Source: Bacteroidota bacterium | GTDB taxonomy: Bacteria; Bacteroidota; Bacteroidia; Chitinophagales; Chitinophagaceae | NCBI GenBank assembly: GCA_023387985.1 | Contig: JAEWHC010000009.1 | Span: 124,001 to 188,000, forward strand | Length of the DNA stretch: 64,000 nt | Direction: 5' to 3' | Shown here: positions 9,685 to 20,100 of the stretch, one piece after another | Numbering within the stretch: the first letter of the stretch is position 1 | Layout of the letters: each line of letters opens with the position of its first letter | The notes under the pieces: generated by a model | Seen by the model: only the letters and a program-made list of their open reading frames with translations | Database searches by the model: none | Told to the model about the DNA's origin: nothing | Position numbers and translations under genes: made by a program

Positions 9685-10224
9685 TTAAATTGCCGGCTCT
9701 ACAGACAATCGTGCATGGGGCGCTGTGCTTTGTTCGGCAAAATGCCGCAGCCGCGACATTTCTTTCTGGCTCATTTTTTTTCCATACTGTGCCAGCAAAT
9801 AAGCTATTCCTCCAACAAATAATGAAAAGAGCGTGGCATATAAGGCCCACCCAAAGTCTTTAGACTCAATAGATAGCCCCGTCAAAAACAGAAAAGAGAA
9901 AAACAAAAAGCCCAGCGTGGCAATGCCGTACGTGAACAGGAAAACCACCCAGATCCCCTGGCTTGGACCGAAAGTGCCGCGGATTACGGTATCCTGTGTT
10001 TCGTACTCTTTTTCGATGGTAAGCGTGAGTCTCGGCTTGAAATAGGGGTTTTCCGCTGTGCGGATCATGATGGTGCTGAGGTGCTCATTGATTATGCCGG
10101 TGAATTCTTCTTTATGCCCATCCATATATTCTCTTAAATGCCGGGTATATTCCTTTGTGGAAAGATCTGTGCGAAGCTTAAACCGTGGCCGGCTGCGGAT
10201 ATTGTTGAGCAGGTTGTCGTCCAT
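9685..10224 (-). CDS. Hypothetical membrane protein, two TM segments
   Basis: A 179-residue protein that I cannot assign to a named family. The first 90 residues are soluble and charged (RSRPRFKLRTDLSTKEYTRHL... and a beta-rich TIEKEYETQDTVIRGTFGPS). Two hydrophobic segments follow, at about 92-115 and 125-147, and then a basic tail. The arrangement suggests a cytoplasmic N-domain anchored by a helical hairpin. It stands alone, convergent with the acylase gene. The 279 bases between its start and the tetR start hold the tetR promoter and nothing else that I recognise. Confidence 0.7.
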   Translation of the reverse strand: MDDNLLNNIRSRPRFKLRTDLSTKEYTRHLREYMDGHKEEFTGIINEHLSTIMIRTAENPYFKPRLTLTIEKEYETQDTVIRGTFGPSQGIWVVFLFTYGIATLGFLFFSFLFLTGLSIESKDFGWALYATLFSLFVGGIAYLLAQYGKKMSQKEMSRLRHFAEQSTAPHARLSVEPAI

Positions 10225-10486
10225 GATGCAGAATTCCTCGTTTGGATATCAAAATTACGGTTAGATTTTTAAGCAAAAACATACGCCATACCTGGGTAAC
10301 CCGCGCCAAACCAAAACCAATGGTGGTGAAAAGGATCCTGATCTATGAGGCAAAAAATCGCGGACCAACGTTCCACTCATCCACCATATTATTCACTCAT
10401 CATTTTGTCCTTCCTACTCATTAAATCCTTAACAATTTGGAAACTATAAACGGGGAAACGTTTATGGTTTTTTAGTTTCCACCTTC

Positions 10487-10494
10487 TACTTTTG
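10487..10494 (+). promoter_or_regulatory. -7 promoter element of the efflux operon (near-leaderless)
   Basis: TACTTTTG fits the Bacteroidota TAnnTTTG -7 box and ends only 9 bases before the tetR ATG. Transcription would then begin within a few bases of the start codon, giving a leaderless or nearly leaderless mRNA. At the -33 position there is only TATG (10463-10466), a one-base mismatch to TTTG-type boxes. Confidence 0.5.
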
Positions 10495-10503
10495 CGCCCC
10501 GAT

Positions 10504-11118
10504 ATGGTACAATCAACTGCATTTTTAGAAAAAGTAGCCAACCTCTTTATTGAGCAAGGGGCGAAAACCCTGACGATGGATGACATTGCCAGGGAGTTTG
10601 GCATGTCCAAAAAAACGCTTTACCAGATGTATGAAAACAAGGAAGCGCTTCTGGAAGAGATTCTTGAATACAAGCTGAATGAATTGATCAGCCGGATTAA
10701 AGATCAGCATGGCAATATGGAAGACGCCATTGACCGCATGTTCTGCCGCGATAAGATGATCGAAAAAGCGACGCAAACCAACAATTCCGTTTTCATTATA
10801 CAGCTGATGAAATATTACCCGTCCATTTTCAACAGCCACATGCGCGGGTTTTCGGAGCGTTTTTCCGAAGTGCTTGAAGACAATATTGACAGGGGAAGAA
10901 GGCAGGGCCTCTACCGTGAGGATTTTGACGCGACCCTTTTTTCCCGGATATTTTTTCAGTTGGCCATGTCTTACGACAATTCGCCATTCATTGATATTGA
11001 TAAAGTGGAACGTAAAGAATACATGGATGCGACCCTGATGTTTTTCATGCATGCGATCACCACAGAAAAAGGCAAGGAAAAATTAAGTGAATACAAAAAC
11101 CTTAAATCAAAAGAATGA
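10504..11118 (+). CDS. TetR-family transcriptional regulator of the efflux operon
   Basis: A 204-residue TetR/AcrR-type regulator. The N-terminal helix-turn-helix reads AKTLTMDDIAREFGMSKKTLYQMYENKEALLEEIL. The rest is a helical ligand-binding domain of typical length. I start at ATG 10504; a TTG four codons upstream lies inside the promoter element and is not used in my reading. Its stop overlaps the tolC start by ATGA, so it is translationally coupled to the three efflux genes and very probably represses them and itself. Confidence 0.92.
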   Translation: MVQSTAFLEKVANLFIEQGAKTLTMDDIAREFGMSKKTLYQMYENKEALLEEILEYKLNELISRIKDQHGNMEDAIDRMFCRDKMIEKATQTNNSVFIIQLMKYYPSIFNSHMRGFSERFSEVLEDNIDRGRRQGLYREDFDATLFSRIFFQLAMSYDNSPFIDIDKVERKEYMDATLMFFMHAITTEKGKEKLSEYKNLKSKE

Positions 11119-12461
11119 AAAAAATATTTCTGATCATTTCCATTTTTGCCACAGGTCTGGCCAATGCCCAGGAGGTGATCACGCTGGGGTTGCCGGAGGC
11201 CGTCAACCATGCCCTGGCCCATAAAGCCGACGCAGAAAAAGCAAGGCTGGATATTGAAAAAGGCGAGGCCCAGATTGCCGAAGTAAAGGCAGGCGCATAT
11301 CCGAAATTCAACATCAACAGCGTAACTTCTTTCAATCCCCTCTTGCAGGAAACGGTATTGCCCGGAGAAATATTCGGCATGCCCGGCGAAAAAATGAAAG
11401 TGTCGTTTGGGCAAAAGTGGATAGCCAATGCCAATGCGCAGCTCACGCAGGTTTTATTCAATCAATCCGTTTTTACAGGGCTCAAGGCGGCTCGTTCAAC
11501 CAGGGATTTTTACCTGGCCAATGCTGAGCTTACTGATGTGCAGATTATTGAGCGTGTGGCCAATGCATATTACCAGGTTTACCAGGCCCAGCAAATGCTG
11601 GACAACCTCGACAGCACATTGGCTTTTACCCGGCAAACGGTGAATATCATTAAAGGATTGTATGATGCCGGCCTTGCAAAAAAAATTGATTTTGATCGCA
11701 GCAATGTGGTGCTGAACAATATTATAGGCGGCAGGCAGCAACTCGTGAATGCCCATGAGCTTTCGCAGAATGCGCTCAAGTTCATGATTGGCATGAGTAT
11801 GGAGCAGGAAATCCGTTTGCCGGCCAATACATTCAATACCCCCATAATGGCGGCATACGATTCTACCTATACCGATGACCGAGCGGAATTGAAAGTGCTC
11901 AACAGACAACTTGAACTGCTGAACTGGCAGAAGAAAGCCACTGAGGCAACGTTCTATCCATCCGTATCATTGGCGGCAAATTATGGCATATTTGGCCAGG
12001 GTGCCAGAGTGCCCTGGTGGCATGGCGAAAGAAACGGGGTGTTCTGGTCCGATGTATCCTCAGTGAACCTGCAGGTAAGTATACCGATCTTCAATGGTTT
12101 TGCCACCAAGGCAAAGATCAAACAAAATGAGATCGAGATAAAAAAAGCGGAGGCGGGTCTCCGCGATATAAAACTCGGCCTTGACCTGGAACAAAAAAAT
12201 GCGGTAACCCAAATCAACAACAACCTGATCGCCATCAAAACCCAGGAAAATAATGTGCGCCTGGCAGAAGAGGTGCTGGCTAATACCCGCAACAATTACC
12301 GCTATGGTTTGGCTACACTCAATGATCTGCTTGATGCCGAAAGAGATCTTTCGGAAGCCCGGAACAACCTGACCCGTTCGCAGCTCGATTATAAAATGGC
12401 GGAAATAGAATTATTGAAATCACAGGGAAAACTGAACACTTTAAACGGATCAACCAACTAA
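11115..12461 (+). CDS. TolC-family outer-membrane efflux protein
   Basis: A 448-residue outer-membrane factor with signal peptide MKKIFLIISIFATGLANAQ and the duplicated long helical-hairpin pattern of TolC proteins. One copy runs from VNHALAHKADAEKARLDIEKGEAQIAE, and the second from LRDIKLGLDLEQKNAVTQINNNLIAIKTQENNVRLAEEVLANTRNNYRYGLATLNDLLDAE. The segment YRYGLATLNDLLDAERDL is a family signature near the C-terminus. It forms the channel of a tripartite RND pump with the next two products; the genes are separated by one and 27 bases. Confidence 0.94.
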   Translation: MKKIFLIISIFATGLANAQEVITLGLPEAVNHALAHKADAEKARLDIEKGEAQIAEVKAGAYPKFNINSVTSFNPLLQETVLPGEIFGMPGEKMKVSFGQKWIANANAQLTQVLFNQSVFTGLKAARSTRDFYLANAELTDVQIIERVANAYYQVYQAQQMLDNLDSTLAFTRQTVNIIKGLYDAGLAKKIDFDRSNVVLNNIIGGRQQLVNAHELSQNALKFMIGMSMEQEIRLPANTFNTPIMAAYDSTYTDDRAELKVLNRQLELLNWQKKATEATFYPSVSLAANYGIFGQGARVPWWHGERNGVFWSDVSSVNLQVSIPIFNGFATKAKIKQNEIEIKKAEAGLRDIKLGLDLEQKNAVTQINNNLIAIKTQENNVRLAEEVLANTRNNYRYGLATLNDLLDAERDLSEARNNLTRSQLDYKMAEIELLKSQGKLNTLNGSTN

Positions 12462-12462
12462 C

Positions 12463-13515
12463 ATGAAAAAGACCATATTTTACAGCGTATTATTCCTTGC
12501 GGCCGTTGTTGCAGCAGCATTCATCCTGAAGCGCAACCAGCAAAAAAATCAGGCAGAAGTAGCCATTGTGGCACAAATCAATCCTGACGTGGCGGTCAGA
12601 ACTGCATCCGTACAGCGTGAGAACCTGAACGGTGAATTCACCGTAAATGGAACTTTTTTACCCAACAAACAAGCCATGATCTCCGCTGAAATGGGTGGGC
12701 AGGTGGTTGCGCTCTATGTCAAAGAAGGCAGTTATGTACGTGCAGGGCAAACCGTTGCAAGGCTTGCCGGCGAAAAGATCAATGTGAATGTAGCCAATGC
12801 CAAATCCAATCTCGATATGGCCGTTGCCACGCTTGAGCGCTACGAAGCGGCATACCAGACAGGCGGCATAACCGCCCTGCAACTCGACCAGGCCAGGCAG
12901 CAGGTGAAGAATGCCAGGGCTCAATATCAATCTGCGCAACTCACCTCAGGCGATACCAATGTGCGCAGTAAAGTAAGCGGCATTGTCAATCAGAAGATGA
13001 TCGAAGTGGGCGCAGTAGTCGGGCCCGGCACACCCATTGTTGAAGTGGTGGATATTTCAGTGCTGAAACTGAAGGTGGAAGTGGATGAAGGTATGGTCAG
13101 CCAGCTTTCTTTGGGCAACAATGCTTTGATCGCGCCGAGCAGCACTGCGGATACACTCAGTGGCAAGATCACCTTTATTGCTCCCTCATCTACCGGCGCG
13201 CTGAAATTTCCTGTGGAAATTACCATTGGAAATCCCGGCAATAAACTCCGTGCCGGTATGTACGCCACAGCCATTTTCAATCGTACAGGGGTAAACAATA
13301 TCCTTACCATTCCCCGTGAAGCTTTTGTAGGCAGTGTGAACGACAATGAAGTATTTGTTGTCCGCGACAGTCTCGCCTATCTCACCAAAATTCAAAGTGG
13401 CGTAAACCATGGCGACAAGGTGGAAGTGTTAGCCGGCTTGCAGGAAGGCGATGTGGTGGTGACCTCCGGGCAAATCAACCTGAGTGACAAAACCAAAGTG
13501 CGGATCCTGAAATAA
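12463..13515 (+). CDS. RND efflux periplasmic adaptor (membrane fusion protein)
   Basis: A 350-residue adaptor with an N-terminal membrane anchor (residues 5-22). The lipoyl half-motifs are EMGGQVVALYVKEGSYVRAGQTVARLAG and SKVSGIVNQKMIEVGAVVGPGTPIVEVVD, with a short helical hairpin between them (NAKSNLDMAVATLERYEAAY...). A beta-barrel and membrane-proximal domain follow, with LRAGMYATAIF. It bridges the inner-membrane RND pump and the TolC channel. No lipobox Cys is present, so it is held by the uncleaved N-terminal helix. Confidence 0.94.
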   Translation: MKKTIFYSVLFLAAVVAAAFILKRNQQKNQAEVAIVAQINPDVAVRTASVQRENLNGEFTVNGTFLPNKQAMISAEMGGQVVALYVKEGSYVRAGQTVARLAGEKINVNVANAKSNLDMAVATLERYEAAYQTGGITALQLDQARQQVKNARAQYQSAQLTSGDTNVRSKVSGIVNQKMIEVGAVVGPGTPIVEVVDISVLKLKVEVDEGMVSQLSLGNNALIAPSSTADTLSGKITFIAPSSTGALKFPVEITIGNPGNKLRAGMYATAIFNRTGVNNILTIPREAFVGSVNDNEVFVVRDSLAYLTKIQSGVNHGDKVEVLAGLQEGDVVVTSGQINLSDKTKVRILK

Positions 13516-13542
13516 ACCGTTCCCAACTTTTAAGACAACAAC

Positions 13543-16500
13543 ATGAAAATAGTAGAAGTATCTATAAAAAGGCCAAGCGTGGTGATCGTAATGCTGGCCT
13601 TGCTGCTGATCGGCGGATTGTTCAGTTATTCGCTGTTGAGTTATGAACTGGTTCCGCGTTTTGAGATCAAGGTGGTTACAGTTTCCACGGTTTATCCCGG
13701 CGCCTCTCCGGCGGAAGTGGAGAATACGGTCTCGCGAAAAATCGAAGATGCCGTTTCTTCAGTAGAAGGCGTGAAACGCATACTCAGCAAATCTTACGAA
13801 AACCTTTCGGTGGTGATCGTAGAGTTTAACGAAAGCGCGGATATCGACTATGCGATGAACGAGGCGCAGCGAAGGATCGGCGCCATACGAAGCGATTTGC
13901 CTGACGATATCCGCGAACCGGGACTTGCGCAGTTTTCCATGTCTGATTTGCCAGTGGTAACCATGGGGGTTACGGCTAACCTGACGGAAAGCGAGCTCTA
14001 CGATATAATTGATGAAAAGCTGCAACCTGAATTTTCACGGATTCCCGGTGTGGCGCAGGTGAATATTATTGGTGGCCAGCCCCGCGAAATCCGTGTGAAT
14101 CTTGACCCGAATAAACTGCAGGGTTATGGGCTCACCATCCCGCAGGTAATGCAGGTGATCTCCATGGCCAACCTCGATTTTCCGACGGGAAGTTTGAAAA
14201 CCCGCGAGAACAGTACGCTCGTTCGGTTATCCGGTAAGATCAATTCCGTTGATGAATTGCGGAACCTTGTGGTGTCCTCGGAAAACGGGCAGAATATCCG
14301 GTTGACGGATGTGGCCGAAGTGCAGGATACGCAGAAAGAAACAGACAAAATCGCCAGGATTGATCATCAAAATACCATTTTAATCCAGGTGCAAAAGCAA
14401 ACTGAAGCCAACGCGGTGGAGATCAGTGAAATGGTACACCAGAAAGCAACGGAGCTTGAAACCCAATACAAGGAGCAGGATGTAAAGATCACGGTGGCAA
14501 ACGATACGTCGGATTTCACCCTGGCTGCCGCCAATAGCGTGATCAAGGATTTATTTATCGCTGTGGCCCTTGTTGCATTTGTAATGTTGTTTTTTCTGCA
14601 TAGCGTGCGCAATTCGCTCATGGTTATGGTGGCGATACCTACCTCGCTTATCGCCACATTTATCGGCATGTATTTATTTGGCTACAGCCTGAACCTGATG
14701 AGCCTGCTTGCCTTATCGCTGGTGGTGGGCATTCTTGTTGATGATGCCATTGTAGTCATCGAAAACATTCACCGGCATATGGAGATGGGCAAAAGCCGTG
14801 TGCGGGCAGCTTTTGACGGAGCCCGGGAGATCGGCTTCACGGTTACGGCCATCACCCTCGTTATTGTGGTGGTGTTTCTGCCCATTGCCCTGAGTACCGG
14901 TATTGTAACTAAAATTATAGGTCAGTTTTGTGTAGTGGTGATCATGGCTACATTGTTTTCATTGCTCATTTCATTTACCGTTGTGCCGTATTTGTATTCC
15001 CGTTTTGGGACGCTTGATCTAATCAGCCCAAACACGTTTTTTGGGAAGATCATTCAGCAATTTGAAAGGGGCATTGAATGGTTCACCGGGCAGGTTACCT
15101 TTATTTTAAAATGGAGCCTGAATCATAAACGCTGGACCCTCCTGGTTTCGATCATCTTATTTGTAAGCTCATTTTTGCTGCTGGGCATGGGTTTTATCGG
15201 AAGTGATTTCTTTCCGCGAACCGACCGTGGAGAATTCATGGTTCAACTGGAACTGAAAAAAGACGCGTCTCTGGAGGAGACCAATTTCCTGACCCAGAAA
15301 GCGGAAAAATTCTTAACCGCTTTGCCGGAGGTGGAAAGCATTATTACTTCTGTAGGGCAATCGAGTACAGGAATGGGCGCAATGCAGTCCACAAGCAATA
15401 AATCGGAGATAACGGTGAAACTGGTTGATAAAAAGTACCGGAAAGAAAATTCCAATTTATATGCCGCGAGAACCAAGCTGGCTCTCGAAAAAGAGCTGGT
15501 AGGAGCCAAAGTCACCACGATTCCTGTAGGGATGATGGGTGCTGAACAGGCACCGCTGCAAATGACAGTTACTGCAACCACATTGGAGGATGCCATGCAG
15601 TATGCTGAAGAATCCATGAGACAGCTCAAAACCATTGATGGCATTACTGAGGCCAAGCTGAGCGTGGAAGAAGGCAATCCGGAAGTATCCGTAAATGTCG
15701 ATCGCGATAAAATGGCTTCATTGGGTTTGAATGTCGCCATTGTAGGTCAAACCCTGCGCACCGCATTCAGCGGAAACAATGACAATAAATTCCGCACAGG
15801 CAATAATGAATACGATATCAACATTATTGTGGACCAGGCTTACCGCACTTCGCTGAAAGATGTGCAGAATATCCAGTTCAAGAACAGCCAGGGGCAGCTT
15901 ATTGACCTGTCGCAATTCGCAGATATCCGCTATTCTTCCGGTCCGGCCCTGCTCGAGCGTTATGACCGTGCACCATCCGTAACGGTGCAGGCACAAACTG
16001 TAGGAGTAACTACCGGTGCTGCTGCGCAGGAATGGGAAACGAAAATGACCGATGTGGTAAAGCCGGCGGGGGTGAACTGGAAATGGGGCGGCAACATGGA
16101 AAACCAGTCTGAAGGTTTTGGTACCCTGGGCATTGCGTTGCTTGCGGCCATTTTGCTGGTGTATATGATCATGGTGGTTTTATACAATGACTTTGTAAAG
16201 CCCTTCGTGGTTTTGTTTTCGATTCCGTTGTCTTTCATTGGGGCATTGTGGGCCCTTGCCCTGACCAATCAGAGCCTGAACATTTTTACGATTCTGGGTA
16301 TCATCATGCTGATTGGCCTGGTGGCCAAGAACGCCATTCTGTTGGTGGATTTTGCCAACCACCGGATGGATCATGGTGAATCAATGGACAATGCATTGGT
16401 GCAGGCCAACCATGCCCGTCTGCGCCCGATATTGATGACTACGTTTGCGATGGTATTTGGCATGTTGCCCATTGCGCTGGCCAAGGAGGCTGCCGCCGAA

Positions 16501-16698
16501 ATGAGCAACGGACTGGCCATTGTGATCATTGGCGGGTTGCTGTCTTCACTTTTTCTGACATTGATTATTGTTCCGGTGGTCTATAAAATTGTGGTTGGCT
16601 GGGAAGAGAAATTCTCCAGGCACAAAAACACCGACTGGGATGCGCTGATGAAAGAAGAATATGAGCATCTGCACCCGGAACAGGAGTTGGAATTTTAG
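13543..16698 (+). CDS. RND-family inner-membrane efflux transporter (AcrB/HAE1 type)
   Basis: A 1051-residue resistance-nodulation-division permease with 12 predicted TM helices and two large periplasmic loops. The proton-relay residues are present: the double Asp in TM4 (LVVGILVDDAIVVIEN) and the Lys in TM10 (GLVAKNAILLVDFAN). The N-terminus MKIVEVSIKRPSVVIVMLA and the motif STVYPGASPAEVENTVSRKIED are typical. It uses the proton gradient to expel hydrophobic or amphiphilic compounds through the TolC partner. It is the last gene of the tetR operon. The substrate class cannot be predicted. Confidence 0.96.
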   Translation: MKIVEVSIKRPSVVIVMLALLLIGGLFSYSLLSYELVPRFEIKVVTVSTVYPGASPAEVENTVSRKIEDAVSSVEGVKRILSKSYENLSVVIVEFNESADIDYAMNEAQRRIGAIRSDLPDDIREPGLAQFSMSDLPVVTMGVTANLTESELYDIIDEKLQPEFSRIPGVAQVNIIGGQPREIRVNLDPNKLQGYGLTIPQVMQVISMANLDFPTGSLKTRENSTLVRLSGKINSVDELRNLVVSSENGQNIRLTDVAEVQDTQKETDKIARIDHQNTILIQVQKQTEANAVEISEMVHQKATELETQYKEQDVKITVANDTSDFTLAAANSVIKDLFIAVALVAFVMLFFLHSVRNSLMVMVAIPTSLIATFIGMYLFGYSLNLMSLLALSLVVGILVDDAIVVIENIHRHMEMGKSRVRAAFDGAREIGFTVTAITLVIVVVFLPIALSTGIVTKIIGQFCVVVIMATLFSLLISFTVVPYLYSRFGTLDLISPNTFFGKIIQQFERGIEWFTGQVTFILKWSLNHKRWTLLVSIILFVSSFLLLGMGFIGSDFFPRTDRGEFMVQLELKKDASLEETNFLTQKAEKFLTALPEVESIITSVGQSSTGMGAMQSTSNKSEITVKLVDKKYRKENSNLYAARTKLALEKELVGAKVTTIPVGMMGAEQAPLQMTVTATTLEDAMQYAEESMRQLKTIDGITEAKLSVEEGNPEVSVNVDRDKMASLGLNVAIVGQTLRTAFSGNNDNKFRTGNNEYDINIIVDQAYRTSLKDVQNIQFKNSQGQLIDLSQFADIRYSSGPALLERYDRAPSVTVQAQTVGVTTGAAAQEWETKMTDVVKPAGVNWKWGGNMENQSEGFGTLGIALLAAILLVYMIMVVLYNDFVKPFVVLFSIPLSFIGALWALALTNQSLNIFTILGIIMLIGLVAKNAILLVDFANHRMDHGESMDNALVQANHARLRPILMTTFAMVFGMLPIALAKEAAAEMSNGLAIVIIGGLLSSLFLTLIIVPVVYKIVVGWEEKFSRHKNTDWDALMKEEYEHLHPEQELEF

Positions 16699-16726
16699 AG
16701 GATTTGAAATGCGTTATATAACTTCC

Positions 16727-16746
16727 GCTGCCGCTTTTGCGGTGGC
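16727..16746 (+). terminator. Weak hairpin after the RND operon
   Basis: GCTGCCGC (16727-16734) can pair with GCGGTGGC (16739-16746) around a TTTT loop, with two G·U wobbles, 28 bases after the RND stop. No U-tract follows, so it may protect the 3' end or terminate poorly. The remainder of the 426-base gap to the next susC holds an inverted repeat and a promoter element, listed separately, and no ORF that I can support. Confidence 0.3.
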
Positions 16747-16893
16747 ACTAACCATTACGGTTTGTCGAGAACCTGGTAAGGTGAGGTAGGCGTTTTAATG
16801 GATGTAACGATGATAAAAAGTGCTATTCCAACCTTTTCACAATTCAATAAATTCCATAATAGTCGATTGAATTTGTAGACTTTTACGTATTTG

Positions 16894-16917
16894 TGCATTT
16901 TCTAAAATTTAAATGCA
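16894..16917. promoter_or_regulatory. Inverted repeat upstream of the second susC
   Basis: TGCATTT at 16894-16900 is mirrored by AAATGCA at 16911-16917 with a 10-base spacer. It lies 154 bases upstream of the predicted -7 element of the second susCD operon. Size and spacing suit a dimeric regulator. The arms differ from those upstream of the first susC, so the two operons probably do not share this regulator. Chance occurrence is possible. Confidence 0.35.
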
Positions 16918-17070
16918 TTATCATTCACTAAATGAGGGATTAATTTCCTAATGCCAGGCGTTTTCGAAATCGGGAATCCCCTGCGGGCCTGATTCGGTTT
17001 TCAATTTACAATTGTCGAAAAGCGCTTGAAAAAACTCGAAAATGGCATAGTCTCCCCGGCTATTTGTTCG

Positions 17071-17078
17071 TACATTTG
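17071..17078 (+). promoter_or_regulatory. Candidate -7 promoter element for the second susCD operon
   Basis: TACATTTG is an exact TAnnTTTG match 46 bases before the susC ATG. As with the first susC, no matching -33 box is present at the usual spacing, which hints at activated transcription for both operons. Confidence 0.5.
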
Positions 17079-17124
17079 CAGTCTAATGCTACTCTAATTA
17101 TAAATTTTCTAAAAAACTATCTGC

Positions 17125-20100
17125 ATGAGAGGTAAATTTACATTCATGTTTGTGGGCATGCTATTGTGTTTTAGCACCTTATTTGCCCAACGAACAATTA
17201 CAGGAAAAGTGACGGACGTTGACGGTGCTCCTGTGATCAATGCATCGGTTATGGTAAAGGGTACCAACCTGGGTACAACAACCAATGACAATGGAAATTA
17301 TTCCATTTCCGTTCCATCCGCAAACTCCACACTTGTATTCACATCAGTAGGAATGCTGAATGAAGAACGCGTGGTTGGAAATCAATCAGTAATCAATGTT
17401 TCCTTACAAAGTGTATCTACAGAGCTTTCAGAAGTGGTGGTACAGGTGCCTTACGGTACAGTAAGGAAAATTGCATTTACAGGTTCTGAAGCCACTGTAA
17501 ATGCTGCCAGCATTCAAAAGCAGCAGGTAACTTCTGTTACCCGTGCCATTGAAGGGCTGGTACCTGGAATTATCTCCACCAACGGTGGTGGAGCACCCGG
17601 TTCCAATGCAAGCATTTTGGTAAGGGGTGTTGGTTCAGTAAACGCCAGCAGCGCTCCGCTCTACGTATTGAACGGTGTTCCGTACGATGGATCAATCAGC
17701 GCACTGAACACAGACGACATTGAGTCGGTAACCGTATTGAAAGATGCTTCTGCAGCAGCGTTATATGGTTCAAGAGCTGCCAACGGGGTGATCATGATCA
17801 CAACCAAGAAAGGAAGCAAAGGCAGAAATACTGTTACATTCAATGTGCGCCAGGGCTTTATGAACAGGTTTATTGAAGAATATGACCGGGTTGACGCGAG
17901 AGACTATTATGAACTGATGTGGGAATCCATCCGCAATAACCAACAGTACGGTTCAGGTCTTTCAGCCGCCGTGGCCGGTGCAAATGCATCAAATATGCTT
18001 ACCGGCAACAACGCCCTGGTGTATAACGCGTACAATGTTCCGGGCAACCAACTGGTAGATCCGGTTACCGGCAAATTGAATCCTTCCGCGCAACTGTTGT
18101 GGAATGATTCATGGGAAAATGTGCTTTACCGCACAGCCAGCCGCCAGAATATTACCATGAACGTGAGTGGTGGTGGTGACAATAACGACTTTATGCTTTC
18201 CGGCGGATACCTGAATGAAGATGGTATCGTGAAGTTCTCCGGCTATAAGCGCTATAATGCCCGTTTGAATGTGAATGCAAACCCCGTAAAATGGTTCAAG
18301 ACTGGCCTGAATGTGGATGGAGCATTGAACAACCGTTCTGACTTCCTGGCTGAGGGCAGCTATACCACAAACCCCTTCTATTATACCCGCCAAATGGGAC
18401 CCATTTATCCTGTATGGCAAAGGGATGCCACTGGCAATTTTGTGATTGATGAAGCCACCGGTGAAAGGGCACTTGACTGGGGAAAACCTGCCCAAATGGG
18501 TACAAGGCCTTATGGCCCCAACTCCAACCTGCTTGGTTCGCTGAGGCTTGACGACAGGTCTTCCAAGTTCTTCAATGGCAACGCGAATACGTATATGGAA
18601 ATCCTGTTCCTTAAAGATTTTTCATTCAAAACCACCCTGGGTGTCAACTACTACAATTCAAACGGAACAACTTATCAAAACTCCCAGTTCGGTGATGCTG
18701 ACAACGTTAAAGGACGTTCCACGAAATCCGCCCTGCGTCAAACGTCACTCACCATGAATGAAGTGTTGACCTGGCAAAGATCTTTCGGCATTCACAATGT
18801 CAGGGCATTGGTTGGCCATGAAAATTACAAGTGGGATCAGAATTATGCTTCCGCAACCAAAACCAACTTTGCATTTCCCGGAAGTTCCGAGCTGGATAAT
18901 GCTTCTGTAAATGAAGGCTCTTCTTCATACTCCAATTTCCACCGCATTGAAGGTTATTTCAGCAATGTGAACTATGATTATGAAGGCAAATACCTGGTAT
19001 CCGCCAGTTATCGTCGCGATGGTACTTCACGGTTTTATGTTGATAACCGTTGGGGTGATTTCTACTCTTTGGGTCTCGGATGGGTTATTTCCCGCGAAAA
19101 CTTCATGAGAGCTTATGACTGGCTGAACCACCTGAAGCTTCGCGCAAGCTACGGCGAACAGGGTAATGAGTCTATTGGCACTTACTACGCTTATCAAACC
19201 TTGTATTCTGCCGGTTGGAACAACGCCGCGAGACCAGGCTACCTGGCATCAGGTTTGCCAAACCCCGAACTGGTTTGGGAAGGCAACAAAACCTTTAACG
19301 TAGGCATGGACTTCAGTTTATTGAATAACAAGTTTCAGGGTACCGTTGAATATTTCAAGCGTATTTCAGACAATATGTTGTTTGATGTTCCGCTGCCCAC
19401 TTCAACCGGTAATACCTCCATTACGCAAAACATTGGAACCATGTACAACGCAGGTGTTGAATTCCAACTGGCGTACAATGTTATCCGCAACAGTGATTTC
19501 CGCTGGAGGATTGACCTGAACCTTACCCATTTCAAGAACAAAATCACCAAGCTTCCTGAACTGCAAAGGGAAAATGGTATAGTTTCCGGCACCAAGAAAC
19601 TCATGGAAGGAAAGGGCATTTATGATTTCTGGCTGAAAGAATATGCCGGGGTTGACGCTTCAACAGGCGATGCCCTCTATTACAAAGATGTTATGGGTGC
19701 CGACGGCAAGCCTTCGGGGGAAAGAATTCTGACCAATAAATATTCAGAAGCAAGTTTCTATTATGTTGGTGGATCCGCACTGCCGAATATTTCCGGTGGG
19801 ATTACCAATACCGTTTCCTACAAAGGTTTTGACCTGAGTGTTTTGTTCACTTTTGCCCAGGGCGGAAAATTCTATGATGGCAACTATCAAAGCCTGATGC
19901 ACCGTGGTTCTTTCGGTACCGCATGGCATACCGATATCCTGAACCGTTGGCAAAAGCCTGGTGATGTGACCAATGTTCCGAGGATTCAGAATGCGGTTGC
20001 AGACCAGGAAGGTACATCTTCAAGATACCTTTTCGATGGTTCTTATGGCAACATCAAGAACATTACATTAAGTTATGAGCTGCCCGGAAAATGGATGGAT